Assembly (NCBI RefSeq): GCF_007679045.1
Contig: NZ_VEFS01000001.1
Coordinates: 429,520 to 493,519, forward strand
Direction of reading: 5' to 3'
DNA: 64,000 nucleotides
Source of the DNA: Microbacterium sp. BH-3-3-3
GTDB taxonomy: Bacteria > Actinomycetota > Actinomycetes > Actinomycetales > Microbacteriaceae
The notes beneath the pieces are model-generated. The model had not been told where the DNA came from. It searched no databases and saw only the letters and a list, made by a program, of their open reading frames with translations. Below are positions 35,624-44,925 of this stretch, one piece after another. Both the position numbers and the translations under genes were made by a program. The first letter of the stretch is position 1. Every line of letters starts with the position of its first letter.

Positions 35624-37305
35624 GGGGTCCTCCTCACGCCGGGGCGGGTGGAGATCGGCTGGGTCAGTCCCAGCGCCTCCAGGGCGCCGCCCTGCTCGTC
35701 GTCGGGGACGAGGGGCAGCGGCGAACTGCTCACGGGCTTGCCGTCGCGCGGCAGGGTCAGCACGAAGTTGGAGCCGCGGCCGGGCTCGGACCACACTGCC
35801 AGGGTGCCGCCGTGCAGACGCGCGTCGCCGAGGGCGATCGACAGGCCCAGGCCCGTTCCGCCGATGGTGCGCACGCGCGAGGGGTCGGCGCGCCAGAAGC
35901 GGTCGAACACCCGCTCGACGTCGTCGGCGGTCATGCCCAGGCCGAAGTCGCGCACGCCCAGGGCCACGGCATCCCGATCGCTGTCGACCGACACGACGAT
36001 GGGGCGCCCCTCGCCGTGCTCGATGGCGTTGCCGAGGAGGTTGCGCACGATGCGGCGCACGCGGCGGGCGTCCATCTCGACCGGCGTGTACCCGCCGGGT
36101 GCGACGAGCCGCACGTCGGAGCCGTGGCCCTCGGCCAGCTGCTCCATCGAGTCGATGACGTCTTCGGCCAGGTGCGCGAGGCTCGTGGCCTCGAGCTCGA
36201 GCTGCACCGACCCCGCGTCGTACCGGCTGATCTCGAGCAGGTCGGTCAGCAGCACCTCGAAGCGCTGCACTTGCGCGTGCAGGAGTTCGGCGGCGCGGCC
36301 GGTGGCGGGATCGAACTCCGCGCGCTGATCGTTGATCATGTCGGCGGCCAGGCGAATGGTCGTCAGCGGGGTGCGCAGCTCGTGCGACACGTCGGAGACG
36401 AAACGCTGCTGCACGAGCGACAGGTCGGCGAGCTCCTTGATCTGCTGCTCGATGCTGTCGGCCATGGCGTTGAACGAGCGGTTCAGCGTGGCCAGCTCGT
36501 CTTCTCCGCGCACGGGCAACCGCACCCCGAGGTCGCCCGCGGCGAGCTTGGCGCTGGTCTCGGCGGCATCCGCGATCGGCGTCGTCACCGAGCGCAGCAC
36601 GAACCACGCGATCGCCCCGATCAACAGCACCAGCACGAGACCCACGACCCACAGCAGCACCTGCACGAACGCGAGGGTCTGCGAGGCGCTGGTGAGGTCG
36701 TACCCCATGTACAGCTCGTACGAATCGACGCCGTCTTCGGCCGGGAAGCGCAGTTGATGACCGACGAGGATGCCGGGAACCTCGCGGCCGTTGTCGGTGG
36801 GCAGCGCGACCGACTGCCACCACTGCAGGTCGGGGCTCGACTGCACCTGCGTGCGCATCGCCTCGGTGACGATGCTCGACTGGAACGCGGGAGAGATGAA
36901 CGGCTGCGGAGCCAGCGGCGAGGGCGGACCGATGCGATAGAGCGCGATCAGGTCGCTCGAGGACTGCTGCGAGAGCCGGGTCGCGATGCCGTTCATCAGG
37001 GTCTGCGCCGCGGCCGGGTCGGTGGAATCCACGGCCGCGTCGAGCGTCGCCTGGGCCGCCGCTGTCGCGCGCTGGGCCTCGAGCAGCACCTGGTCCTTAC
37101 GGGCGGTGAAGAGCTCGTTCTGGATGACGAGGGCCATCGCCACGCACGTGACGAGGATCGTCGCCGCCGTCAGCGTGACGGTGATCACGATCGTGCGGAA
37201 GCGCAGCGATCGACGCCACAGGGTGGCGAAGCGGTCGCGCAGCGATCTCCAGTCGCGCAGCGACAGTCGCCTCGGCGGCGGCAGGGTCCGCACCGCGCCG
37301 GTCAT
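35620..37305 (-). CDS. mtrB: Sensor histidine kinase MtrB
   Basis: A 561-residue membrane kinase partner of MtrA. One membrane helix lies near residues 38-62 and another near 218-240, bounding an extracellular sensor domain. A HAMP segment (RSVTTPIADAAETSAKLAAGD) and the HisKA helix with the phospho-acceptor histidine in FVSDVSHELRTPLTTIRLA follow. The ATPase domain shows NLLGNAIEHGEG, DFGLGM and GGTGLGLSIALG. It lies 7 nt downstream of mtrA and overlaps lpqB. Confidence 0.96.
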   Translation of the reverse strand: MTGAVRTLPPPRRLSLRDWRSLRDRFATLWRRSLRFRTIVITVTLTAATILVTCVAMALVIQNELFTARKDQVLLEAQRATAAAQATLDAAVDSTDPAAAQTLMNGIATRLSQQSSSDLIALYRIGPPSPLAPQPFISPAFQSSIVTEAMRTQVQSSPDLQWWQSVALPTDNGREVPGILVGHQLRFPAEDGVDSYELYMGYDLTSASQTLAFVQVLLWVVGLVLVLLIGAIAWFVLRSVTTPIADAAETSAKLAAGDLGVRLPVRGEDELATLNRSFNAMADSIEQQIKELADLSLVQQRFVSDVSHELRTPLTTIRLAADMINDQRAEFDPATGRAAELLHAQVQRFEVLLTDLLEISRYDAGSVQLELEATSLAHLAEDVIDSMEQLAEGHGSDVRLVAPGGYTPVEMDARRVRRIVRNLLGNAIEHGEGRPIVVSVDSDRDAVALGVRDFGLGMTADDVERVFDRFWRADPSRVRTIGGTGLGLSIALGDARLHGGTLAVWSEPGRGSNFVLTLPRDGKPVSSSPLPLVPDDEQGGALEALGLTQPISTRPGVRRTP

Positions 37306-37312
37306 GGCCCGC

Positions 37313-37993
37313 TCAGGCCACCGCGCCGGCGCGGTAGCCCACGCCGCGCACGGTGGTCACGATCCGCGGGTTGTCGGGATCGGCCTCGATCTTGGCGCGG
37401 AGGCGCTGCACGTGCACATTGACCAGGCGGGTGTCGGCCTTGTAGTGGTAGCCCCACACCTGCTCGAGCAGCATCTCGCGCGAGAACACCTGCTGCGGCT
37501 TCTCGGCGAGCGCGACGAGCAGCTCGAACTCGAGGGGCGTGAGCGCGATCGGGCTGTCGCCGCGGCGCACCTCGTGGGCGGCGACGTCGACGACGAGGTC
37601 TCCGATGCGCAGCGTCTCGTCGACCGCGGCCTGCGTCGGACGCAGGCGCGTGCGGATGCGCGCCACGAGCTCCTTCGGATTGAAGGGCTTCATGATGTAG
37701 TCGTCGGCGCCCGACTCGAGCCCCTTGACCACGTCGGCGGTGTCGGTGCGGGCCGTCAGCATGATGATCGGCACGCCCGACTCGGCCCGCACGCGCGTGC
37801 AGATCTCGATGCCGTCGACGCCGGGGAGCATCAGGTCGAGCAGGATCAGGTCGGGACGCTCGGTGCGCCAGGCGTCGACCGCCTGGGCTCCGTCGGCGCA
37901 GAACACCGTGTCGAATCCCTCGGTGCGCAGCACGATGCCGATCATCTCGGCCAGTGCGGTGTCATCGTCGACGACCAGGATCCGTGAAGTCAT
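37313..37993 (-). CDS. mtrA: Response regulator MtrA
   Basis: A 226-residue OmpR/PhoB-family regulator. The receiver domain has the acidic pair in ILVVDDDTALAEM, the phospho-acceptor D53 in LLDLMLPG, and the conserved lysine in MKPFNPKEL. The winged-helix DNA-binding domain (about 130-226) contains LTPLEFELLVALAEKPQQVF and ends VRGVGYRAG. MtrA controls cell-wall and division genes and is essential in mycobacteria. First gene of mtrA-mtrB-lpqB; its promoter must lie in the 163-bp region shared with a divergent membrane-protein gene. Confidence 0.96.
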   Translation of the reverse strand: MTSRILVVDDDTALAEMIGIVLRTEGFDTVFCADGAQAVDAWRTERPDLILLDLMLPGVDGIEICTRVRAESGVPIIMLTARTDTADVVKGLESGADDYIMKPFNPKELVARIRTRLRPTQAAVDETLRIGDLVVDVAAHEVRRGDSPIALTPLEFELLVALAEKPQQVFSREMLLEQVWGYHYKADTRLVNVHVQRLRAKIEADPDNPRIVTTVRGVGYRAGAVA

Positions 37994-38156
37994 TCGGGTG
38001 TACGTCTTCCGTCTCGAAACCCGCTCGGGGACGGGCACAACGCCCCGGGTGGGGGCACGTCGTATCGAGAGTAGTCGACCTGCCCGCACGGCAGGCGTGC
38101 GTGTCGGAGGTCTATGACACGATGAGGACATCGCCACGCGACGAGGAGGCGCCACC

Positions 38157-39584
38157 GTGACCGCGTATCCGGCCTGGACCCCGGCATCCCGCCCCGGCAT
38201 CGTTCCGCTGCACCCGTACGGGTTCGGCACGATCCTGAGCCGTTCGTTCGTCGCGCTGCGACACAACCCCAAGGTGCTGCTGGGCTTCGCGCTCATCGTG
38301 CAGGCCGTCGCGTACGTCGTGCTCACGGCGGCGGTGGGCGGCGTCGCGATCGCGAGCTTCGCCCGACTCGACACCGTTCCCCCCGGCAGCGACGACTTCA
38401 ACGCGATCTTCGCGGGCTCCACCGTCATCACCGCCGCGACCGCCCTCGTGCTCGGTCTCGCCACGGGGGCCCTCAGCGTCGTGGTCCAGGGCGTCGTGGT
38501 CTCCGAGGTCGCGCACGCCGTCGTGTCCGAGAAGCCGCGCCTGCGCGAAGTGTGGGCCCGGGTGAAGCCCGTCTTCTGGCGCCTCGTGGGCTACAGCGCC
38601 CTGAGCGCCCTCGCCAGCCTGATCGTGGTCGGGGTGGTCGTGGGCATCGTCACCCTGCTCGTGATCAGCGTGATCTGGGTCGGTGTCGCCGTCGGGATCC
38701 TGCTGGCGATGGTGTTGGTCGCCGGCTATCTGTGGCTCGCTCCCAAGCTCTTCCTCGTGCCCTCGGTCATCATCCTCGAACGCGCGGGGGTCTTCCGCGC
38801 GGTCGCACGCTCATGGCGCCTGACGCGCGGCCGGTTCTGGTCGACGCTCGGGGTTCTCCTGATCATCTCGATCGCCTTCGGCATCGTCGCCCAGATCATC
38901 TCGATCCCCCTGGGCCTCGTCAGCGGCCTCATCCCGGTGCTGGTCGATCCGACGGGCAGCTCCGGAGTCGAGGCGTTCGTGGGCTACCTCGTGGTGCAAC
39001 TCATCGGTCAACTCGGCATCCTGCTCGTGCAGTGCATCGCCCTGGTCGTGCAGTCGACCTCCGCCGCACTCGTCTACGTCGACGCCCGCATGCGCGTCGA
39101 GGCCCTCGACCACGACCTGCAGACCTACGTCGAGCAGCGCGACGCCGGGGCGACCTCTCTGCCCGACCCGTACCTGGTGGGCGTCGGTCGGGTGGTCGAG
39201 CGGCCCGCCCCCGCGCCGGTGGGGTCCGCCCCGGCCTACGCCGGGTGGGGAGCGCCGGCTTACGGGCCGGGTGCTGGCGCCCCGCAGCAGGGGTACGGCG
39301 CACCGGCGCAGGGGTACGGCGCACCGTACGGTGCCCCGGCGCAGGGATACGGCGCCCCGGCGCAGCCCGGCTACGGCGCTCCCGCACAGGGCCCGTCCGG
39401 CCCGCCGGTGCCACCCGCCCCCGGCACCCCGGCGGCCGCACCGGCGCCGCGCGATCCCTCGTGGGCTCCCCCGTCGACCGGCGACTCCCCGCGCGCCGAC
39501 CCGCCCGCGGCGGACACCCCCGCGCCGCCGGCACCGCCCGCCCCCACGGCGTGGGCGGCCCCCGGCTCGGGCGGAGGCGAATGA
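38157..39584 (+). CDS. Multi-pass membrane protein of the glycerophosphodiester-phosphodiesterase membrane-domain type
   Basis: A 475-residue protein with a cytoplasmic start (RPGIVPLHPYGFGTILSRSF), about six membrane helices between residues 40 and 310, and a long disordered tail. The tail contains five or six repeats of a GYGAPAQ-like unit and is otherwise rich in Pro and Ala. The LHPYGFGTILSRSF segment and the helix layout match proteins annotated as having a GDPD-type membrane domain, but no phosphodiesterase catalytic domain is present. GAGGAGG precedes the GTG. The stop overlaps the next gene (ATGA), starting a five-gene coupled operon with DUF4129, DUF4350, MoxR and DUF58 genes. Confidence 0.8.
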   Translation: MTAYPAWTPASRPGIVPLHPYGFGTILSRSFVALRHNPKVLLGFALIVQAVAYVVLTAAVGGVAIASFARLDTVPPGSDDFNAIFAGSTVITAATALVLGLATGALSVVVQGVVVSEVAHAVVSEKPRLREVWARVKPVFWRLVGYSALSALASLIVVGVVVGIVTLLVISVIWVGVAVGILLAMVLVAGYLWLAPKLFLVPSVIILERAGVFRAVARSWRLTRGRFWSTLGVLLIISIAFGIVAQIISIPLGLVSGLIPVLVDPTGSSGVEAFVGYLVVQLIGQLGILLVQCIALVVQSTSAALVYVDARMRVEALDHDLQTYVEQRDAGATSLPDPYLVGVGRVVERPAPAPVGSAPAYAGWGAPAYGPGAGAPQQGYGAPAQGYGAPYGAPAQGYGAPAQPGYGAPAQGPSGPPVPPAPGTPAAAPAPRDPSWAPPSTGDSPRADPPAADTPAPPAPPAPTAWAAPGSGGGE

Positions 39585-40237
39585 TCGCGCTCCCCGCCCT
39601 CGCCGCGACCTTCCCCCTGCTGCCCGATCCCGACCAGGCGCGGGAGTGGGCCGAGAAGGAACTGAGCGATCCGTCGTACCAGGCAGCCGAACCGACCTTC
39701 ATCGACCGCATCGCCCAGGCCGTCGCCAACTTCCTCGGCGACCTGCTGCGCGTGCCCGACACCGACGGGTGGGGTCCGGCCGCTCTCATCGTGATCGGTG
39801 TGATCGTGATCGCGCTCATCGTGGTCGCCGTGCTCATCTGGGGTCGACCGCGCGTCGCGAACCGCGCCGCCCCCGCCGCACAGGCGCTCTTCGACGACGA
39901 CGACGCGCGCTCCGCATCGGAACTGCGCGCCGATGCGGCCGCCGCCGCCGCGCGCAGCGAATGGGACGAGGCGATCGTGCTCCGTTTCCGTGCCTTCGCG
40001 CGCGGACTCGGCGAGCGCGGGCTCGTCGACCCGCCGCCGGGTGCGACCGTGCGCGCCTTCTCGCGTGAGGCGGCCCGGGCCCTCCCGAGCCTCGCCGACG
40101 CCCTCGACGACGCTGCGACGATCTTCGACGACGTGCGGTACCTGCGTCGTCCCGGCACGGCCGAGCGCTACCGCGTCATCTCCGACCTCGACGACGCCGC
40201 GGTGCGGGCTCGCGCGACGCCGGTGGACGCCCCGTGA
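39581..40237 (+). CDS. DUF4129 domain membrane protein
   Basis: A 218-residue protein with a hydrophobic N-terminus, one clear membrane helix (about residues 60-88) and a cytoplasmic DUF4129 domain (EWDEAIVLRFRAFARGLGERG through DDVRYLRRPGTAERY). DUF4129 proteins accompany MoxR/DUF58 operons and are sometimes fused to transglutaminase-like domains. GGAGG precedes the ATG, which overlaps the previous stop. Function is unknown; the operon suggests envelope protein assembly or quality control. Confidence 0.85.
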   Translation: MIALPALAATFPLLPDPDQAREWAEKELSDPSYQAAEPTFIDRIAQAVANFLGDLLRVPDTDGWGPAALIVIGVIVIALIVVAVLIWGRPRVANRAAPAAQALFDDDDARSASELRADAAAAAARSEWDEAIVLRFRAFARGLGERGLVDPPPGATVRAFSREAARALPSLADALDDAATIFDDVRYLRRPGTAERYRVISDLDDAAVRARATPVDAP

Positions 40238-41396
40238 GCGTCGCCGCCCCCGTCCGTTCGCGGCGCCGCAGCGCTCTCGGGTGGGCGGCCCTCGTCGTCG
40301 GGCTGCTGCTGGTCGCCTTCGTCGGCGGGTCGTTCGTCTACGGCGGCTACTCGCAGCGCGCCGTGCTCGACCCCGAGTCGGCCGGGCCCGACGGCACGCG
40401 CGCCGTCGTCCACCTGCTCGAGCAGCAGGGAGCACGGGTCGTCGTCGCCCGCGATCGCGAGGCGGCCGAGCGCGCCCTCGCCGCCGGTGACGCGACCCTC
40501 GTCATGCGCGACGCCCCGATGCTGTCCGACGACACGCTCACCGAGCTCGGCGACCGCGCACGCCACGTCGTCCTCGTCGAGCCCCGCTCGCGCGCCCTCT
40601 CGGTGCTGCTGAACGGGTCGACGCTGGGCGGGTTCTCCGACGGCACTGCGGTGCGGGCCGACTGCTCCTTCCCCGCTGCCGACAACGCGGGTGCCGCCCG
40701 CACCGGTGAACTCATGACCCCCGGCGACGACGTCACCGGCTGCTTCCCCGTCGACGGGGAGTTCGCGCTGTTGACCGCCGACCGCCCCGCCGGAGGGACC
40801 GTCACGGTCCTCGACGGCTTGGCGGTCCTGACCAATTCGACCCTGCCCGCCGACGGCGACGCGGCCCTGGCCCTGGGCGTGCTCGGGCAGACGGCCACGA
40901 TCGTCTGGTACGTGCCCTCTCCCGCCGACGCGGCCCCCGGCTCGGCTCCACCCACCCTCGGCGAGCTGACCCCGCCGTGGGTCACCCCCGCCCTCCTGCT
41001 GCTCATCGCCGCCACTCTCGCTGCGGCGCTCTGGCGCGGGCGGCGCTTCGGCCCGCTCGTGGTCGAACGCCTGCCCGTCACGGTCCGCGCGAACGAGACC
41101 ACCGAGGGCCGCGCCCGTCTGTACGCCTCGGCGCGCGACGCCGGCCACGCCCTCGACGAGCTGCGCCGCGCCAGCCGAGCGCGGCTCGTGCGCCTGCTCG
41201 GCCTGACCGACCGCACCCCCGCCACCGAGGTCGCCGACGCCGTCGCCGAACGCCTGGGCGCCGACCGTTCGGTCGTGCGCGGCATCCTCGTCGACGACAC
41301 CCCGACCACCGATCGCGACCTGGTCGCGGCCGCCGACCGACTCCGCGATCTCGAGGCGAGCGTGCGCGCCGCCGTCCGACCCGAAGGGACCACACG

Positions 41397-41400
<4 letters not shown>
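40234..41400 (+). CDS. DUF4350 domain membrane protein
   Basis: A 388-residue protein with a membrane helix at about 15-37, an extracytoplasmic DUF4350 domain and a second helix near 250-268, ending in a cytoplasmic helical tail. Within the domain, [26 protein letters not shown] and [17 protein letters not shown] can be seen. The GTG start overlaps the DUF4129 stop, and its stop overlaps the MoxR start, so the gene is fully embedded in the operon. The domain is related to the glutamine-amidotransferase-like fold, without visible catalytic residues. Confidence 0.85.
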
Positions 41401-42475
<1,075 letters not shown>

Positions 42476-42476
<1 letters not shown>

Positions 42477-43777
42477 TGTTCGTCACCGGCCGTCTCGCCC
42501 TGCTCGTCGCCCTCGGCGTCGTCCCCCTCGTGCTGCTGAGCACGGCGGGGCTGTCGGCGTGGGCCGTGGCGGGCGGCTGGCTGCTGCTCTGCGCGGTGCT
42601 CGCGCTGGTCGACCGCGCTCTGGCCGCCGATCCGCGGCGCGTCGAGATCACCCGCACGCACCCCGAGCGCGCCCTGCTCGACGAGCCGGTCGCGGGCGAG
42701 CTGCGCGTGCGCAACCTCGGCACCCGCACGCTGCGGGCGCGCGTGCGCGACGCGTGGCAGCCGACCGCCGGCGCCCCCGCGGAGCGCCAGCGGTTCACGG
42801 TGCCACCCGGCGAGCGGCGCGGGGCGCCTCTCCCCCTGCTCCCCCGCCGCCGCGGCGAGCTGCGCAGCGCCTTCGTCGTCGTGCGGGCGGCCGGGCCTCT
42901 CGGTCTCGCCGGCCGCCAGGGCGTGGTCGACGCCCCGGCCCGCCTGCGCGTGCTGCCCCCGTTCACCTCGCGGCGGCACCTGCCCTCGCGTCTCGCACGC
43001 CTGCGCGAGCTCGACGGCAACACCACGCTGCAGGTGCGCGGCCAGGGCACCGAGTTCGACAGCCTGCGCGAGTACGTGCGCGGAGACGACGTGCGCTCGA
43101 TCGACTGGCGAGCGACGGCCCGCGCCGGCACGACGATGCTGCGCACGTGGCGACCCGAACGCGACCGGCACGTGGTCATCGTCATCGACACCGGCCGCAC
43201 GGCCGCCGCGCGCGTCGGCGACGGCGTGCGCCTCGACGCCGCGATGGAGTCGGCGCTACTGCTGTCGGTGCTGGCCTCGCGCGCGGGCGATCACGTGCAC
43301 CTCGTGATGTTCGACCGCGTGCCCCGCGCCCGCGTGACGCGCGTCGACGGGGCGCAGCTGCTGCCCGCCCTCGTCGACGCCATGGCCCCGGTCGATCCGC
43401 AGCTGATCGACACCGACTGGGACGCCGCCCTCGCCCAGGTGCGGGGGCTCGCGGTGCGCCCCGCGCTCATGGTGCTGCTCACCGCGGCTGACGACCCCGA
43501 GGCCGCGCGGGCCTTCCTCGCCGCCCTCCCCACTGTCGCCGCGCGCTCGCGCCTGCTCGTGGCCACGGCCACCGACGGCCCCGGCGAGGTTCCCGCTCAT
43601 CACGACGCTGCCGACGTCTACGCCGCCGCCGCCGTCGAGCGCGCTCGCCACGACGCGCAGCGCGTGCGCGACGCGGTCGTGCGCGCCGGAGGAGACGCGG
43701 TCTCGGCCTCGGCCGACGAGCTGCCTCCGCTCGTGGCCGACCGCTATCTGGCGCTCAAGGCCGCCGGTCGCCTCTAG
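42476..43777 (+). CDS. DUF58 domain protein, VWA-like MoxR partner
   Basis: A 433-residue protein with two N-terminal membrane helices (about 5-46) and the DUF58 signature [20 protein letters not shown] followed by W-RATAR. A von Willebrand-A-like region starts [11 protein letters not shown]. It shares one base with the moxR stop. In the common actinobacterial arrangement SpoIIM-like and RDD genes come next. Here they lie 7.8 kb further on, beyond the ole and katG genes. No terminator is apparent at its end. Confidence 0.92.
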
Positions 43778-43902
43778 CACGTCCAGCCCGCATGCAGCCC
43801 GCGACATACGACGCGGCTTATCCTGGGGGGTACCCTTCCAGCCGTCTGCGCGTCCCCTCCGTGCGCGGCTCTGCCGTCTACGCACAGGATGCGGGAGCTC
43901 TC
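43778..43902 (+). promoter_or_regulatory. Region before oleA with possible promoter
   Basis: TATCCT (43819-43824) could be a -10 box, but no good -35 partner is visible. Downstream, GGGAG (43893-43897) forms a ribosome site for the TTG start of oleA. Confidence 0.3.
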
Positions 43903-44925
43903 TTGCCAGGAAACGCCACTACGCACTTCGACGATGTGGCCCTCGTGTCGGTGGCGAGCGTCTTGCCCAGCCGCATCACGACGTCGGATGACATCGAGGA
44001 GCGTCTGGCTCCCGCGCTGAAGCGACTCAAGCTCAAGCCGGGGCTGCTCCGCCGCGTGGCGGGCGTCAACGAGCGCCGCAACTGGGCCGACGGCGAGTCG
44101 TCCGACGAGGCCACGATCGCCGCGGGCAAGCAGGCCCTCGCCGAGGCCGGGGTCGATCCCCGCGAGATCGGCCTGATCATCAACACCTCGGTGACCCGCA
44201 AGCACCTCGAGCCCTCGGTCGCGGTGCGCCTGCACCACGGTCTGGGCCTGCCGAGCTCGGCGATCAACTTCGACGTCGCCAACGCCTGCCTCGGCTTCAT
44301 CAACGGCATGAGTCTGGCCGCCGGCATGATCCAGTCGGGTCAGGTCAAGTACGCCCTCATCGTCAACGGCGAGGACGCCGACGAGATCCAGGTCAACACG
44401 ATCAACCGTCTCGTGCGCGAAGACCTCGACCGCGACGCGTTCATGCAGGAGTTCGCCTCCCTCACCCTCGGCTCGGGTGCGGCCGCCGCCGTCCTCGGTC
44501 GCGCGAGCGACCACCCCGAGGGCCACCGCATCGTCGGCGGCGTGACGCGCGCGGCGACCCAGTTCTACGACCTCTGCGTCGGCAGCGTCGACGGCATGTT
44601 CACCGACGCCAAGGCGCTGCTCAAGGGCGGCCTCGACCTCGTCGTCTCGGCCTGGAAAGAGGCCAAGGGCGAGTTCGAATGGACGGGCATGGACCGCTAC
44701 GTCACCCACCAGGTCTCGTCGGTGCACACCAACGCGATCGTGCGAGCCGCCAAGCTCGACCGCGACCGCGTTCCCGTCACCTACCCCGAACTGGGCAACG
44801 TCGGCCCGGCGTCGATCCCCATCACCCTGGCCGCCGAGCAGAAGACGCTGCGGCGGGGTGATCGCGTGCTGCTGATGGGAGTGGGCTCCGGACTCAACAC
44901 CGGCATGCTGGAGCTGGCCTGGTGA
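43903..44925 (+). CDS. oleA: OleA-type thiolase: head-to-head condensation of fatty acyl-CoAs
   Basis: A 340-residue FabH-like thiolase. The catalytic triad is C129 (FDVANACLGFINGM), H269 (YVTHQVSSVHT) and N299 (PELGNVGPASIP). OleA condenses two acyl-CoA chains to a beta-keto acid, the first step of long-chain olefin synthesis. The FabH fold alone would also fit ketoacyl-ACP synthase III, but the following fused OleBC and OleD genes decide. I use the TTG giving MPGNATTHFDDVALVSV because GGGAG precedes it and actinobacterial homologues start at this point; an ATG at 43792 would add 37 unrelated residues. The stop overlaps oleBC (GTGA). Confidence 0.9.
   Translation: MPGNATTHFDDVALVSVASVLPSRITTSDDIEERLAPALKRLKLKPGLLRRVAGVNERRNWADGESSDEATIAAGKQALAEAGVDPREIGLIINTSVTRKHLEPSVAVRLHHGLGLPSSAINFDVANACLGFINGMSLAAGMIQSGQVKYALIVNGEDADEIQVNTINRLVREDLDRDAFMQEFASLTLGSGAAAAVLGRASDHPEGHRIVGGVTRAATQFYDLCVGSVDGMFTDAKALLKGGLDLVVSAWKEAKGEFEWTGMDRYVTHQVSSVHTNAIVRAAKLDRDRVPVTYPELGNVGPASIPITLAAEQKTLRRGDRVLLMGVGSGLNTGMLELAW

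Noticed and set aside
43792-43902. N-terminal extension of oleA from the ATG at 43792
   Set aside because: The extra 37 residues look unlike OleA, a possible -10 box lies inside, and the TTG at 43903 has a ribosome site.
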